Source of the DNA: Pseudorhizobium xiangyangii
GTDB taxonomy: Bacteria; Pseudomonadota; Alphaproteobacteria; Rhizobiales; Rhizobiaceae
Assembly (NCBI RefSeq): GCF_020531965.1
Contig: NZ_JAJAWH010000006.1
Coordinates: 124,001 to 188,000, forward strand
Direction: 5' to 3'
DNA: 64,000 nt
Part shown: in pieces, positions 1 to 7,878 of the stretch
Numbering within the stretch: position 1 is the stretch's first letter
How the letters are laid out: every line of letters starts with the position of its first letter
Notes under the pieces: model-generated
What the model saw: the letters and a program-made list of their open reading frames with translations, nothing else
Told to the model about the DNA's origin: nothing
Database searches by the model: none
Position numbers and translations under genes: made by a program

Positions 1-1091
1 CGCACGGCCCTGCTGTCGATCTCGCCGAGAAGCTGATCCAGATGTCGCCGGTGCCGATGTCCAAGGCATATTTCACCAATTCCGGCTCGGAAGCGAATGA
101 TACGGCTCTGAAGATGGTCTGGTATCGATCCAACGCGCTGGGAAAGCCGGAGAAGAAAAAGGTCATCTCCCGCATCAAGGGCTATCACGGCGTGACGATC
201 GCCAGTGCCAGCCTTACGGGCCTGCCAAACAATCACAGGTCGTTCGATCTGCCGCTTTCCGGCATCCTCCACACGACCTGCCCGCACTATCGCGCATTTG
301 CGCAGCACGGCGAAACGGAGGAGCAGTTCGTTGCCCGCTGCGCGCAGGACCTTGAGGATCTGATCCTCAAGGAAGGACCTGAGACGGTGGCCGCCTTTAT
401 CGGTGAGCCGGTCATGGGCGCCGGCGGCGTCATCGTGCCTCCGGAAGGCTACTGGGATGCGATCCAGACGGTCCTGCGGAAGTACGATATCCTCCTCATC
501 GCGGATGAAGTCATCTGCGGTTTCGGTCGCACAGGAGAGATGTTCGGCACGACGACGTTCGGGTTGCAGCCTGACATCATGACCTTGTCGAAACAGCTCT
601 CTTCGTCCTATCAGCCGATTTCGGCGCTTCTTATCAACGAGAAGGTCTATGCGCCGCTCGCTGATGAGTCCCAGAAGATCGGCACGTTTGGCCATGGTTT
701 CACTGCAAGCGGCCATCCGGTTGCGGCCGCCGTCGCCTTGGAGAATCTCGCGATCATCGAAGAACGAGACCTGGTCGGCAACGTCCGTGAATTGAGCCCG
801 CTTTTTCTGAAGCGTCTCAATGCACTGGAAAGCCATCCGCTCGGGCTCGAAGCCCGCGGTATCGGCCTTATCGGCGCCCTGGAACTCAAGCCGAGGGATG
901 GCTTTACTGCTGGTCAGCTCGGCCCCAAGTTTGCATCTTTGATGATGGAGAAGGGCGTTATCGGTCGAGCTATCGGCGATAGCATTGCACTGTGCCCGCC
1001 GCTCATCATCACGGAGCAGCAGGTCAATACGATCTTCGACACCTTCGAGGCTTCACTGGATGCGTTCCAAGCGCAGCTTGAAGCGGCGTAA
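1..1091 (+). CDS. Class III PLP-dependent aminotransferase (5' end cut off by window)
   Basis: The reading frame is open back to the first bases of the window, so the true start lies outside; about 360 residues of a family usually near 455-460 are present. The protein shows the fold-type I class III signature: an N-terminal segment TNSGSEANDTALK that contacts the cofactor, DEVICGFGRTG, and LSKQLSSSYQPISA carrying the expected Schiff-base lysine. The family transfers amino groups from omega-amino acids, polyamines or aspartate-like donors, usually to pyruvate, in the cytoplasm. The substrate cannot be read from this fragment. A hairpin follows the stop codon, and the next gene starts about 75 bases downstream. 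Confidence 0.87.
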   Translation, partial: HGPAVDLAEKLIQMSPVPMSKAYFTNSGSEANDTALKMVWYRSNALGKPEKKKVISRIKGYHGVTIASASLTGLPNNHRSFDLPLSGILHTTCPHYRAFAQHGETEEQFVARCAQDLEDLILKEGPETVAAFIGEPVMGAGGVIVPPEGYWDAIQTVLRKYDILLIADEVICGFGRTGEMFGTTTFGLQPDIMTLSKQLSSSYQPISALLINEKVYAPLADESQKIGTFGHGFTASGHPVAAAVALENLAIIEERDLVGNVRELSPLFLKRLNALESHPLGLEARGIGLIGALELKPRDGFTAGQLGPKFASLMMEKGVIGRAIGDSIALCPPLIITEQQVNTIFDTFEASLDAFQAQLEAA

Positions 1092-1100
1092 CGTCAGATG

Positions 1101-1133
1101 ATCAGCCGGTGTGGTTCGCATTTTCCGGCTGAT
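1101..1133. repeat. Perfect 9-bp inverted repeat after the aminotransferase gene
   Basis: ATCAGCCGG (1101-1109) and CCGGCTGAT (1125-1133) are perfect inverted arms around a 15-base loop. There is no T-tract, so this is not a classical intrinsic terminator. It may be an RNA-stabilising 3' hairpin or a factor-dependent termination site. Confidence 0.5.
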
Positions 1134-1168
1134 TGCGCTCGACGCGAGCAGACCTGTATCATCGCGTC

Positions 1169-2629
1169 ATGCCGATGTTCCTAGAGCCGTACTGGCCCCA
1201 CATTCTTTTCGTTCTATCGCTCCTTCTGGGGGTCCCGGCCGCAATCCATGCGGCGATGACGAAAGAAGAGGTCCGGTCGGCCATCGGGTGGGTCGGCATC
1301 ATCATCCTTTCGCCCATCGTCGGTGCGCTGCTCTATTTCATCGCAGGCATCAACCGAATCCGGCGAAGCGCCATCAGTGACCGCCGTTTTCTGTTGCAGG
1401 GCCACGTGCGGGACCATTTCGAAACCTATGACGCCACCGACGAAATCGTGACGGAACAGTTCGGTCGCCGATTTGCGGCGATGAAAACTCTCGGTGACCG
1501 GGTCACCAGTCACGAGCTCACGACGGGCAATGCGATTTCGGTCCTGAGTACCGGCGATGACGCCTATGGGGCGATGCTGAACGCGATTGGCGAGGCCAGC
1601 CGCTCGATTCTTCTCGAGACCTACATCTTCGATCGGGACCGGGTGGGGCGTCGCTTTGCTGACGCGCTCATTGCGGCGGCGAAGCGTGGAGTAGCGGTGC
1701 GAGTTCTGATCGATGCCGTGGGAGCCCGATATTCGGTTCCGAGCGTGCTTGGCATGCTGCGCGATGGCGGCGTCATCGTGGACGTTTTCAATGGCAACGT
1801 GATCATGGGGCTCAGGCTGCCTTATGCAAACCTCAGGACTCACCGCAAGATTCTCATTGTTGATGGGGCTGTAGCGTTTACGGGCGGGATGAACATCCGT
1901 GAAGGATTTTCCAGCGAGTTTTTCGGAGATAAATGCTCGGGGGACACGCATTTTCGAGTGTCGGGCGCCGTTGTTGCCGATCTTTTTGCAATTGCAGCCA
2001 ATGATTGGCGTTTTACCGCAGGCGAAGATTTGCAGGATAATGTCTGGCAGATTGTGCCGCCGACGGCAGATCCCGGGACCCCCGTCGCGATCCGTGCGGT
2101 CTCGTCCGGGCCGGACCGAAACGTCGAAACCAACCATAAGATGCTGATGGGGGCATTCTCGATTGCGCGAACATCCATCCGCATCGTTTCTCCCTATTTC
2201 CTGCCGGATCGAGAACTGATTACCGCACTGATCACGGCTGCCCGCAGAGGTGTCGAGGTCGATATTATCGTACCGCAGACAAACAATCTCACGCTCATCG
2301 ATCGCGCCATGACTGGTCAGTTCGATCAGCTTCTGAAGAACTATTGCCGCATCTGGCGCGCCTCCGGTGCCTTCGATCATTCGAAGCTGATGGCGATCGA
2401 CAGCTGTTGGGCCTTTGTCGGTTCTTCCAATCTCGACCCGCGCTCGCTCCGTCTCAATTTCGAAGTCGACATGGAGGTTATGGACCATTCTTTTGCACAG
2501 GCATTGGAACGAAGAATCGACGTCACCATTTCCTCCTCGAAGCAGGTGACCTTGGATGACCTGAGGAGCAAGCCATTTCCGGCCCGTCTCGTGGATCGCA
2601 TCCTGTGGCTTGGGTCGCCTTATCTATGA
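1169..2629 (+). CDS. Phospholipase D family protein, cardiolipin synthase-like
   Basis: This 486-residue protein has two N-terminal membrane segments (about residues 6-22 and 37-60) followed by two phospholipase D catalytic motifs of the HxKx4D type: THRKILIVD near residue 223 and DHSKLMAID near residue 403. That architecture and length match bacterial cardiolipin synthases (Cls/ClsA type), which join two phosphatidylglycerols into cardiolipin and glycerol at the inner membrane. I chose the ATG at 1169; an in-frame TTG at 1133 would add 12 residues but falls in the preceding hairpin. The next gene follows after 62 bases in the same direction. Another PLD transphosphatidylase activity cannot be excluded. 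Confidence 0.85.
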   Translation: MPMFLEPYWPHILFVLSLLLGVPAAIHAAMTKEEVRSAIGWVGIIILSPIVGALLYFIAGINRIRRSAISDRRFLLQGHVRDHFETYDATDEIVTEQFGRRFAAMKTLGDRVTSHELTTGNAISVLSTGDDAYGAMLNAIGEASRSILLETYIFDRDRVGRRFADALIAAAKRGVAVRVLIDAVGARYSVPSVLGMLRDGGVIVDVFNGNVIMGLRLPYANLRTHRKILIVDGAVAFTGGMNIREGFSSEFFGDKCSGDTHFRVSGAVVADLFAIAANDWRFTAGEDLQDNVWQIVPPTADPGTPVAIRAVSSGPDRNVETNHKMLMGAFSIARTSIRIVSPYFLPDRELITALITAARRGVEVDIIVPQTNNLTLIDRAMTGQFDQLLKNYCRIWRASGAFDHSKLMAIDSCWAFVGSSNLDPRSLRLNFEVDMEVMDHSFAQALERRIDVTISSSKQVTLDDLRSKPFPARLVDRILWLGSPYL

Positions 2630-2691
2630 CGTGAGTGGCGCAGATACAGATTGCGCTCAGTGGATATCGATAGAACTGCCCGCAGGGGATC

Positions 2692-3522
2692 ATGCGCACC
2701 AAAAGAGAAACGCTCCCGGCCAACATCCTCGCCTCCATTCGCGAACGCAAGAGAAGGGAACGCGGTTCTCTCGCCACGCCCTCACCAGAGGGGCGCGAGG
2801 GCGGAGTGCTGATCGCCTCCTACAACGTTCATAAATGCGTCGGAGTGGACGGCAAGTTCGACCCCTATCGCATCAAGGAGGTCATCAAGGAGATCGGGGC
2901 GGATGTTATTGCGCTTCAGGAAGCCGATACCAGGTTCGGTGAACGGCGCGGGTTGCTGGATCTCGACTGGCTGGAGCGGGAAACCGGGCTGCTGCCCGTG
3001 CCAGTCAAAGGCTTTGCCAAAGCGCATGGATGGCATGGAAATGTCGTCTTTTTCCGCGAGGGCCTTGTCCGTAATGTGCATCAGGTCAAGTTACCTGGAC
3101 TGGAGCCCCGCGGCGCGCTGATCGCCGAACTGGAGCTGAAGGGCGGCAATGCTATTCGGATAATCGCCGCGCATCTCGGTTTGCTGCATCGGTCACGCCA
3201 CCAACAGACGCGCATGATCATCGACCTCCTTCAGTCGCGGGAAGAACAGCCCACCGTGCTTATGGGTGATCTCAACGAATGGAGACTGGGGGATCGCTCT
3301 TCCCTCAACACGCTGACGTCGATCTTCGGCCTTCCGGCTGGTGTACCGAGTTTTCCTTCCCGGTTGCCGGTATTGGCCCTCGACCGGATCATGGCAAACC
3401 GGCCGGAGCTTCTCGACCCGGTAGAAGCGCACGATTCGCCCCTTGCCCGGCTTGCATCCGATCATCTGCCGATCAAGGCGCGCATCCGGCTTCAGCCAAA
3501 CGTCGTCGCCGACGAGGCGTGA
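2692..3522 (+). CDS. Endonuclease/exonuclease/phosphatase family protein
   Basis: The 276-residue protein carries the metal-dependent EEP fold motifs in order: IASYNVHKC near residue 43, ALQEADTR near 75, GDLNEWR near 190 and SDHLPIKA near 257. These supply the catalytic Asn, Glu, Asp/Asn and Asp-His of the DNase I/exonuclease III superfamily, which cleaves phosphodiester bonds in nucleic acids or phospholipid head groups. There is no signal peptide. A GCAGGGG ribosome-binding site precedes the ATG. It lies directly downstream of the cardiolipin synthase-like gene on the same strand, an arrangement that hints at a phospholipid-related role, but the substrate is unknown. Confidence 0.8.
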   Translation: MRTKRETLPANILASIRERKRRERGSLATPSPEGREGGVLIASYNVHKCVGVDGKFDPYRIKEVIKEIGADVIALQEADTRFGERRGLLDLDWLERETGLLPVPVKGFAKAHGWHGNVVFFREGLVRNVHQVKLPGLEPRGALIAELELKGGNAIRIIAAHLGLLHRSRHQQTRMIIDLLQSREEQPTVLMGDLNEWRLGDRSSLNTLTSIFGLPAGVPSFPSRLPVLALDRIMANRPELLDPVEAHDSPLARLASDHLPIKARIRLQPNVVADEA

Positions 3523-3607
3523 ACCTAAAACGTTTAGTCATACTATTGAACGTGGCGGCTCGACGTCGTAAGGCAGCAGCCGACTGACAAACCAAGAGGA
3601 GCCGTCC

Positions 3608-5041
3608 ATGACCATCTACCAGAATCTCATCGCAGGCGAATGGGTGGGCAGCGAAGCCTCCAAGAACATCAGCCCCTCCGACACCAATGACATCGTCGGC
3701 GCATATGCCCAGGGCTCTGCCGACGATGCCATCCAGGCGATCGCTGCCGCCAAGGCCGCTTTTCCAGCCTGGTCCCGCTCCGGTATCCTGGAGCGTCATG
3801 CGATCCTCAAGAAGGCAGCAGACGAGATCCTGGCGCGCAAGGAAGAGCTCGGCAATCTGCTTGCTCGCGAAGAAGGAAAGACCCTTCCTGAGGCGATCGG
3901 TGAAACCATCCGTGCTGCCCAGATCTTCGACTTCTATGCCGGCGAAGCGCTGCGCCTGACCGGGGAGGTCGTACCTTCAACGCGTCCGGGTATCGGCGTC
4001 GAAATCACGCGCGATCCGCTTGGTGTTATCGGCATTATCACGCCGTGGAACTTCCCCATCGCCATCCCGGCATGGAAGATTGCACCGGCTCTCTGCTACG
4101 GCAACACCGTCGTCCTCAAGCCCGCCGACCTGGTACCGGGCTGCGCCTGGGCAATCGTCGATATCCTGCATCGCGCCGGCCTGCCGAAGGGCGTGCTGAA
4201 CCTCGTCATGGGTCGCGGCTCCGTTGTCGGCCAGGCCATGCTGGACAGCCCGGATCTCGCCGGCATCACCTTCACCGGCTCGACCGGCACCGGCAAGCGC
4301 GTTGCGCTCGCTTCGATCGAACATAACCGCAAGTACCAGCTGGAAATGGGTGGCAAGAACCCGATGGTCGTTCTCGACGATGCCGACCTTGGTGTCGCCG
4401 TCGAAGCCGCCGCGAATTCCGGCTTCTTCTCGACCGGCCAGCGCTGCACGGCCTCCTCGCGCCTGATCGTCACCGAAGGCATCCACGACAAGTTCGTGGC
4501 CGCCCTGACCGAAAAGTTGAAGACGCTGAACGTCGATAACGCGCTGAAGCAGGGAACGCATATCGGCCCGGTCGTTGACGAGAAGCAGCTCAGCCAAAAC
4601 ATGGACTACATCGAGATCGGCAAGCAGGAAGGCGCCAAGCTGGCCTTCGGCGGTGAGCGGATTGAACGCGAGACCCCCGGCTTCTACCTTCAGCCGACGC
4701 TGTTCACCGAAGCAACCAACCAGATGCGCATTTCCCGCGAGGAAATCTTCGGACCGGTGGCCAGCGTCATCCGGGTCAAGGACTACGACGAGGCTCTTGC
4801 TGTTGCCAACGACACGCCATTCGGCCTCTCCGCCGGTATCGCTACGACAAGCCTGAAGTACGCCACCCACTTCAAGCGCAACTCGGAAGCTGGCATGGTC
4901 ATGGTCAACCTGCCGACAGCAGGCGTGGACTTCCACGTGCCGTTCGGCGGGCGCAAGGCCTCTTCCTTCGGATCGCGTGAGCAGGGGAAATATGCTGCCG
5001 AGTTCTTCACCACCGTGAAGACTGCCTATACGCTACCCTGA
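3608..5041 (+). CDS. NAD(P)-dependent aldehyde dehydrogenase (ketoglutarate semialdehyde dehydrogenase-like)
   Basis: The 477-residue protein spans the whole aldehyde dehydrogenase family. It has the TPWNFP cofactor-binding motif near residue 145, the FTGSTGTGK turn near 220, the general-base Glu in LEMGGKNP near 245 and the catalytic Cys280 in TGQRCTASSR. The enzyme oxidises an aldehyde to a carboxylate with NAD(P)+ in the cytoplasm. Its overall character resembles alpha-ketoglutaric semialdehyde (2,5-dioxovalerate) dehydrogenases of sugar-acid degradation, but that assignment is inference. An AGAGGAG ribosome-binding site precedes the ATG. A threonine dehydratase gene follows after 36 bases, so the two probably form an operon. 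Confidence 0.88.
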   Translation: MTIYQNLIAGEWVGSEASKNISPSDTNDIVGAYAQGSADDAIQAIAAAKAAFPAWSRSGILERHAILKKAADEILARKEELGNLLAREEGKTLPEAIGETIRAAQIFDFYAGEALRLTGEVVPSTRPGIGVEITRDPLGVIGIITPWNFPIAIPAWKIAPALCYGNTVVLKPADLVPGCAWAIVDILHRAGLPKGVLNLVMGRGSVVGQAMLDSPDLAGITFTGSTGTGKRVALASIEHNRKYQLEMGGKNPMVVLDDADLGVAVEAAANSGFFSTGQRCTASSRLIVTEGIHDKFVAALTEKLKTLNVDNALKQGTHIGPVVDEKQLSQNMDYIEIGKQEGAKLAFGGERIERETPGFYLQPTLFTEATNQMRISREEIFGPVASVIRVKDYDEALAVANDTPFGLSAGIATTSLKYATHFKRNSEAGMVMVNLPTAGVDFHVPFGGRKASSFGSREQGKYAAEFFTTVKTAYTLP

Positions 5042-5077
5042 TAAGCGGCGATCGTCGCCGCCTTCCAAGGATTGCCG

Positions 5078-6049
5078 ATGACAAGCATTGCCATGATCGA
5101 AGCTGCACGCGACCGCCTTGCCGGCCGCGTGCAGCGCACGCCGCTGCTATCGTCCCCGTTTCTGGACGAAATTGCCGGTCGCAGGGTCTTCATCAAGCCC
5201 GAATGCCTGCAGCACACGGGATCCTTCAAGTTCCGCGGTGCCTGGTCCGCTATCTCGGGGCTCCCTCCTGAAGTCCGTGCGAAGGGCGTGATCGCCTTCT
5301 CCTCCGGCAATCACGCGCAAGGGATCGCACTGGCAGCCAAACTTCATGGAATTCCAAGCGTCATCGTGATGCCCTCGGACGCACCTCGCATAAAGATCGA
5401 GAATACCCGCGCCTATGGTGCAGAGGTGGTGCTCTATGACCGTGCGACGGAGGATCGCGACGCAATCGGTGCAAGATTGTCAGAGGAAAGAGGACTTACG
5501 CTCGTCAGGCCGTTCGACGAGCCTCTTGTGATCGCCGGACAGGGAACCGCCGGCCTGGAGATCGCAGAACAGGCCAGGGAGATGGGCATACAGGAGGCGG
5601 ACGTGCTGGTTCCGACCGGCGGAGGCGGGTTTGCTTCGGGCATTGCCCTTGCTCTCGAAGCCAAGGCACCTGGCCTGCGGGTTAGAAGCTGCGAGCCAGT
5701 TGGTTTCGATGATGTTGCTCGTTCGCTGGCGTCAGGCTCTATCGAACGAAACTCAAGTCTTTCCGGCTCCCTGTGCGACGCGATCGTCACACCGCAGCCC
5801 GGCAATCTGACTTTTCCGATACTGTCACGTCTGTGTGGAGCGGGTATCGCAGTCACGGATGATGAGGCCTTGAAGGCGATGATGCTCGCATTCAATCGAC
5901 TGAAGATCGTCGTGGAGCCGGGTGGGGCGGTTGCACTTGCTGCGGCGCTTTTCCACGGGCAGACGCTGGGGGACACCGTTATTACTGTGGTTTCGGGTGG
6001 AAATGTTGATCCAGAGATCTTCAAGATGGCGATGGAGCGCTACGGCTAA
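5078..6049 (+). CDS. Threonine/serine dehydratase (PLP fold type II)
   Basis: This 323-residue protein has the PLP-lysine motif GSFKFRGAW near residue 50, the SSGNHAQG phosphate and substrate loop near 75, and the glycine-rich PTGGGGFASG loop near 180. It is a single-domain (catabolic-length) enzyme without the C-terminal ACT regulatory domain of biosynthetic IlvA. It would convert threonine or serine to a 2-oxo acid and ammonia; a related racemase or ectoine-utilisation activity is possible. The ATG at 5078 is preceded by CAAGGA with good spacing, whereas an in-frame TTG at 5072 overlaps that site. It is the second gene of a likely operon with the aldehyde dehydrogenase. Confidence 0.85.
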   Translation: MTSIAMIEAARDRLAGRVQRTPLLSSPFLDEIAGRRVFIKPECLQHTGSFKFRGAWSAISGLPPEVRAKGVIAFSSGNHAQGIALAAKLHGIPSVIVMPSDAPRIKIENTRAYGAEVVLYDRATEDRDAIGARLSEERGLTLVRPFDEPLVIAGQGTAGLEIAEQAREMGIQEADVLVPTGGGGFASGIALALEAKAPGLRVRSCEPVGFDDVARSLASGSIERNSSLSGSLCDAIVTPQPGNLTFPILSRLCGAGIAVTDDEALKAMMLAFNRLKIVVEPGGAVALAAALFHGQTLGDTVITVVSGGNVDPEIFKMAMERYG

Positions 6050-6119
6050 GGATCGCCGGCTGCCGAACCTCCCTGAATGCGAGGCAGAATTTTTCCTACG
6101 AGGCAGGAGTTTGTGGAAC

Positions 6120-6148
6120 TTTATCTCTACTAAATGGATAGAGATAAA
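6120..6148. promoter_or_regulatory. Perfect 10-bp palindrome upstream of a tiny membrane protein
   Basis: TTTATCTCTA (6120-6129) and TAGAGATAAA (6139-6148) are perfect inverted arms around a 9-base spacer. The AT-rich element ends about 38 bases before the best start codon of the next small gene. It could be a dimeric repressor operator or an mRNA hairpin. I do not recognise a known regulator's consensus in it. Confidence 0.5.
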
Positions 6149-6186
6149 CTATCATGAACATGTCTTTCGCGGTCCAGGAGGAAATG

Positions 6187-6336
6187 ATGAGGCTCAGCCG
6201 ATCCACTCTGCGTTCCCCGGTCCTGCTTGCCCGTGTCGCACACCGGTCTGAACAGCGCGCGTTTCTTGCCAATATGGCTCTGGTGACAGTCGCCTTTCTT
6301 TTCGTGGCTGCCGTCACTCTCGGGTTCGTATCTTAA
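6187..6336 (+). CDS. Small membrane protein of unknown function (49 residues)
   Basis: A short basic N-terminus (MRLSRSTLRS) is followed by one C-terminal hydrophobic segment of about 20 residues (NMALVTVAFLFVAAVTLGFV), so the product is probably a single-pass inner-membrane protein. A strong AGGAGG at 6176-6181 sits 5 bases before the ATG at 6187 and supports translation. An ATG at 6184 is too close to this site, and one at 6154 would add 11 residues without a ribosome-binding site. A perfect palindrome lies upstream and a strong terminator follows. I do not recognise the family. Confidence 0.6.
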   Translation: MRLSRSTLRSPVLLARVAHRSEQRAFLANMALVTVAFLFVAAVTLGFVS

Positions 6337-6351
6337 AAGCCTCCCAAGGCC

Positions 6352-6388
6352 AGGATCCTTCGCCCCTTTGGGGCGGAGGATCCTTTTT
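6352..6388 (+). terminator. Intrinsic terminator
   Basis: A 15-bp stem with a single G-U pair (AGGATCCTTCGCCCC, 6352-6366, with 6370-6384) closes on a TTT loop and is followed by five Ts. It ends the small membrane protein transcript and lies just before the 3' end of the convergent amidohydrolase gene. Confidence 0.9.
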
Positions 6389-6390
6389 AT

Positions 6391-7554
6391 TTATCGTGCG
6401 GCCAACCAGGTTTCTGCGAGCTCCACCCAAAGACTTGCGCCGATCGGCAAGGCTTCGTCATTAAAATCGAAGCGCGGATGGTGCAGCGGTGGGTCGTTCT
6501 CGGTACGCGCGGTTCCCAGGAAGAAGTAGCTGCCGGGTCGCTCTGCCAGCATATAGGCGAAGTCTTCGCTTCCCATCATGGGGCGAGGAACTTCGCGAAC
6601 CGCGGTATCTCCCACAACCCGTTTCGCGACATCCCGAACGAAGTCCGTTTCCGCCTTGTGATTCACCGTAGGGTCATAGCCGCGCTCGTATTCGAGGCTG
6701 ACGGACATGCCGTAGCTGGCGGCCTGCCCTTCCGCGATCGACCGGATACGCTTTTCCAGAGTATTGCGCACCTCCGGGTCGAAGGAGCGGATCGTCAACA
6801 GCATCTCCGCTCGTTCGGGTATCACGTTGCTGGCCTGGCCCGCATGAAACGCTCCGACCGTCACCACGGCTGGCTCAAGAGGATGAAGGTTGCGCGAGAC
6901 GACAGTCTGCAGCGCCATGATGATGCTGGCGCCTGTAACGATCGGATCGGCCGTAGCCTGCGGCTCGGCTCCATGTCCGCCGCGTCCGTTGACCACGATT
7001 CGGCACTCGTCGACCGCTGCCATGATGGGGCCTTCACGGACGAAAATCTGTCCGAACGGAAGGCCGGGATCGTTGTGCAGGGCGAAGACGGCGTCACACG
7101 GGAAACGTTCGAACAGCCCGTCCTCGATCATCATTCTGGCACCGCCGAAATTCTCTTCTGCGGGCTGGAATATCAGGTGGATAGTGCCGTCGAAGTTCCG
7201 GCGCTCGGCCAGCAGCTTTGCAGCTCCGAGCAGCATCGTGGTGTGGCCGTCATGGCCGCAGGCATGCATCAGTCCCTCGGTCTTGCTGGCATGAGCGGCA
7301 CCAGTTTCCTCGTGGATTGGCAGGGCATCGATATCGGCCCGAATGCCCACGGAGCGGTCGCTGGTACCGTTGCGGAGGGTGGCGACGAGGCCGGTCTTGG
7401 CCAGTCCGCGTGTGACTTCGTAGCCCATCCCTGCGAGCTGGTCGGCAATGAAGTCCGATGTTTTGAACTCCGAGAGGCCCAATTCCGGATGCTGGTGCAG
7501 GTGGTGCCGGATGGCTACCAATTCGGGCATCTGGTTGGAGATATGGATCGTCAT
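6391..7554 (-). CDS. M20 family amidohydrolase (hippurate hydrolase-like)
   Basis: The 387-residue protein matches the usual length of M20D hippuricase/N-acyl-amino-acid amidohydrolases. Metal ligands are visible: HACGHDGH (His97, Cys99, His101, His104), DIDALP near residue 74, the catalytic Glu pair in PAEENFGG and the late His in the C-terminal part. The GRGGHGAEP motif belongs to the dimerisation lid domain. The enzyme would hydrolyse an N-acylated amino acid or a similar amide in the cytoplasm. The start at 7554 (MTIHISNQMPEL) fits the family; an in-frame start further upstream would add 33 unrelated residues. The gene converges on the small membrane protein gene. Confidence 0.87.
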   Translation of the reverse strand: MTIHISNQMPELVAIRHHLHQHPELGLSEFKTSDFIADQLAGMGYEVTRGLAKTGLVATLRNGTSDRSVGIRADIDALPIHEETGAAHASKTEGLMHACGHDGHTTMLLGAAKLLAERRNFDGTIHLIFQPAEENFGGARMMIEDGLFERFPCDAVFALHNDPGLPFGQIFVREGPIMAAVDECRIVVNGRGGHGAEPQATADPIVTGASIIMALQTVVSRNLHPLEPAVVTVGAFHAGQASNVIPERAEMLLTIRSFDPEVRNTLEKRIRSIAEGQAASYGMSVSLEYERGYDPTVNHKAETDFVRDVAKRVVGDTAVREVPRPMMGSEDFAYMLAERPGSYFFLGTARTENDPPLHHPRFDFNDEALPIGASLWVELAETWLAAR

Positions 7555-7878
7555 TTGTTCTTCGCTCTCATGGAATGTGCTGTCGCGGCAGATTTTACGA
7601 TCCTTATCAATTGCGACAGTCGATGGTAAGTGGCAGTGGCAGCTGCTGAGCAATCTGGCCGTTCAGGTGTCATTCAGCCTGGATGCGATAGGAGCGAAAA
7701 TGGATCTATCCGTGTAATCTCAGGCTGCATTGTTTGCAAAATCCGACCCGCCCTCTATTTCCCGTTGTCGCGGAGACCTTCCGTCGCCGGCGCATCGGGT
7801 TACCCGCAAGATGAATGGCTTTTCTTGGTTAAGCCGAGTAAGCCAATCCCGACATTAGTGTAAGTCAGAAGCTGAACC
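7555..7878. other. 324-base divergent intergenic region upstream of ndvB
   Basis: This region holds the promoters of the divergent amidohydrolase and ndvB genes. I see a short inverted repeat CGGGT-T-ACCCG near 7797 and an imperfect GGCTT...AAGCC repeat near 7828, but no recognisable sigma-54 or EcfG promoter and no credible small gene. Confidence 0.4.

Noticed and set aside
1214-2488. A 424-codon open frame on the minus strand across the cardiolipin synthase-like gene
   Set aside because: It lies fully antisense to a gene with both HKD motifs, and its translation has no recognisable domain; long antisense frames are common in high-GC DNA.
3526-3538. AT-rich palindrome-like CTAAAACGTTTAG upstream of the aldehyde dehydrogenase gene, resembling a LacI-family operator
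   Set aside because: The arms match at only five of six positions and no LacI-type regulator is encoded nearby, so the evidence is too weak to call a site.
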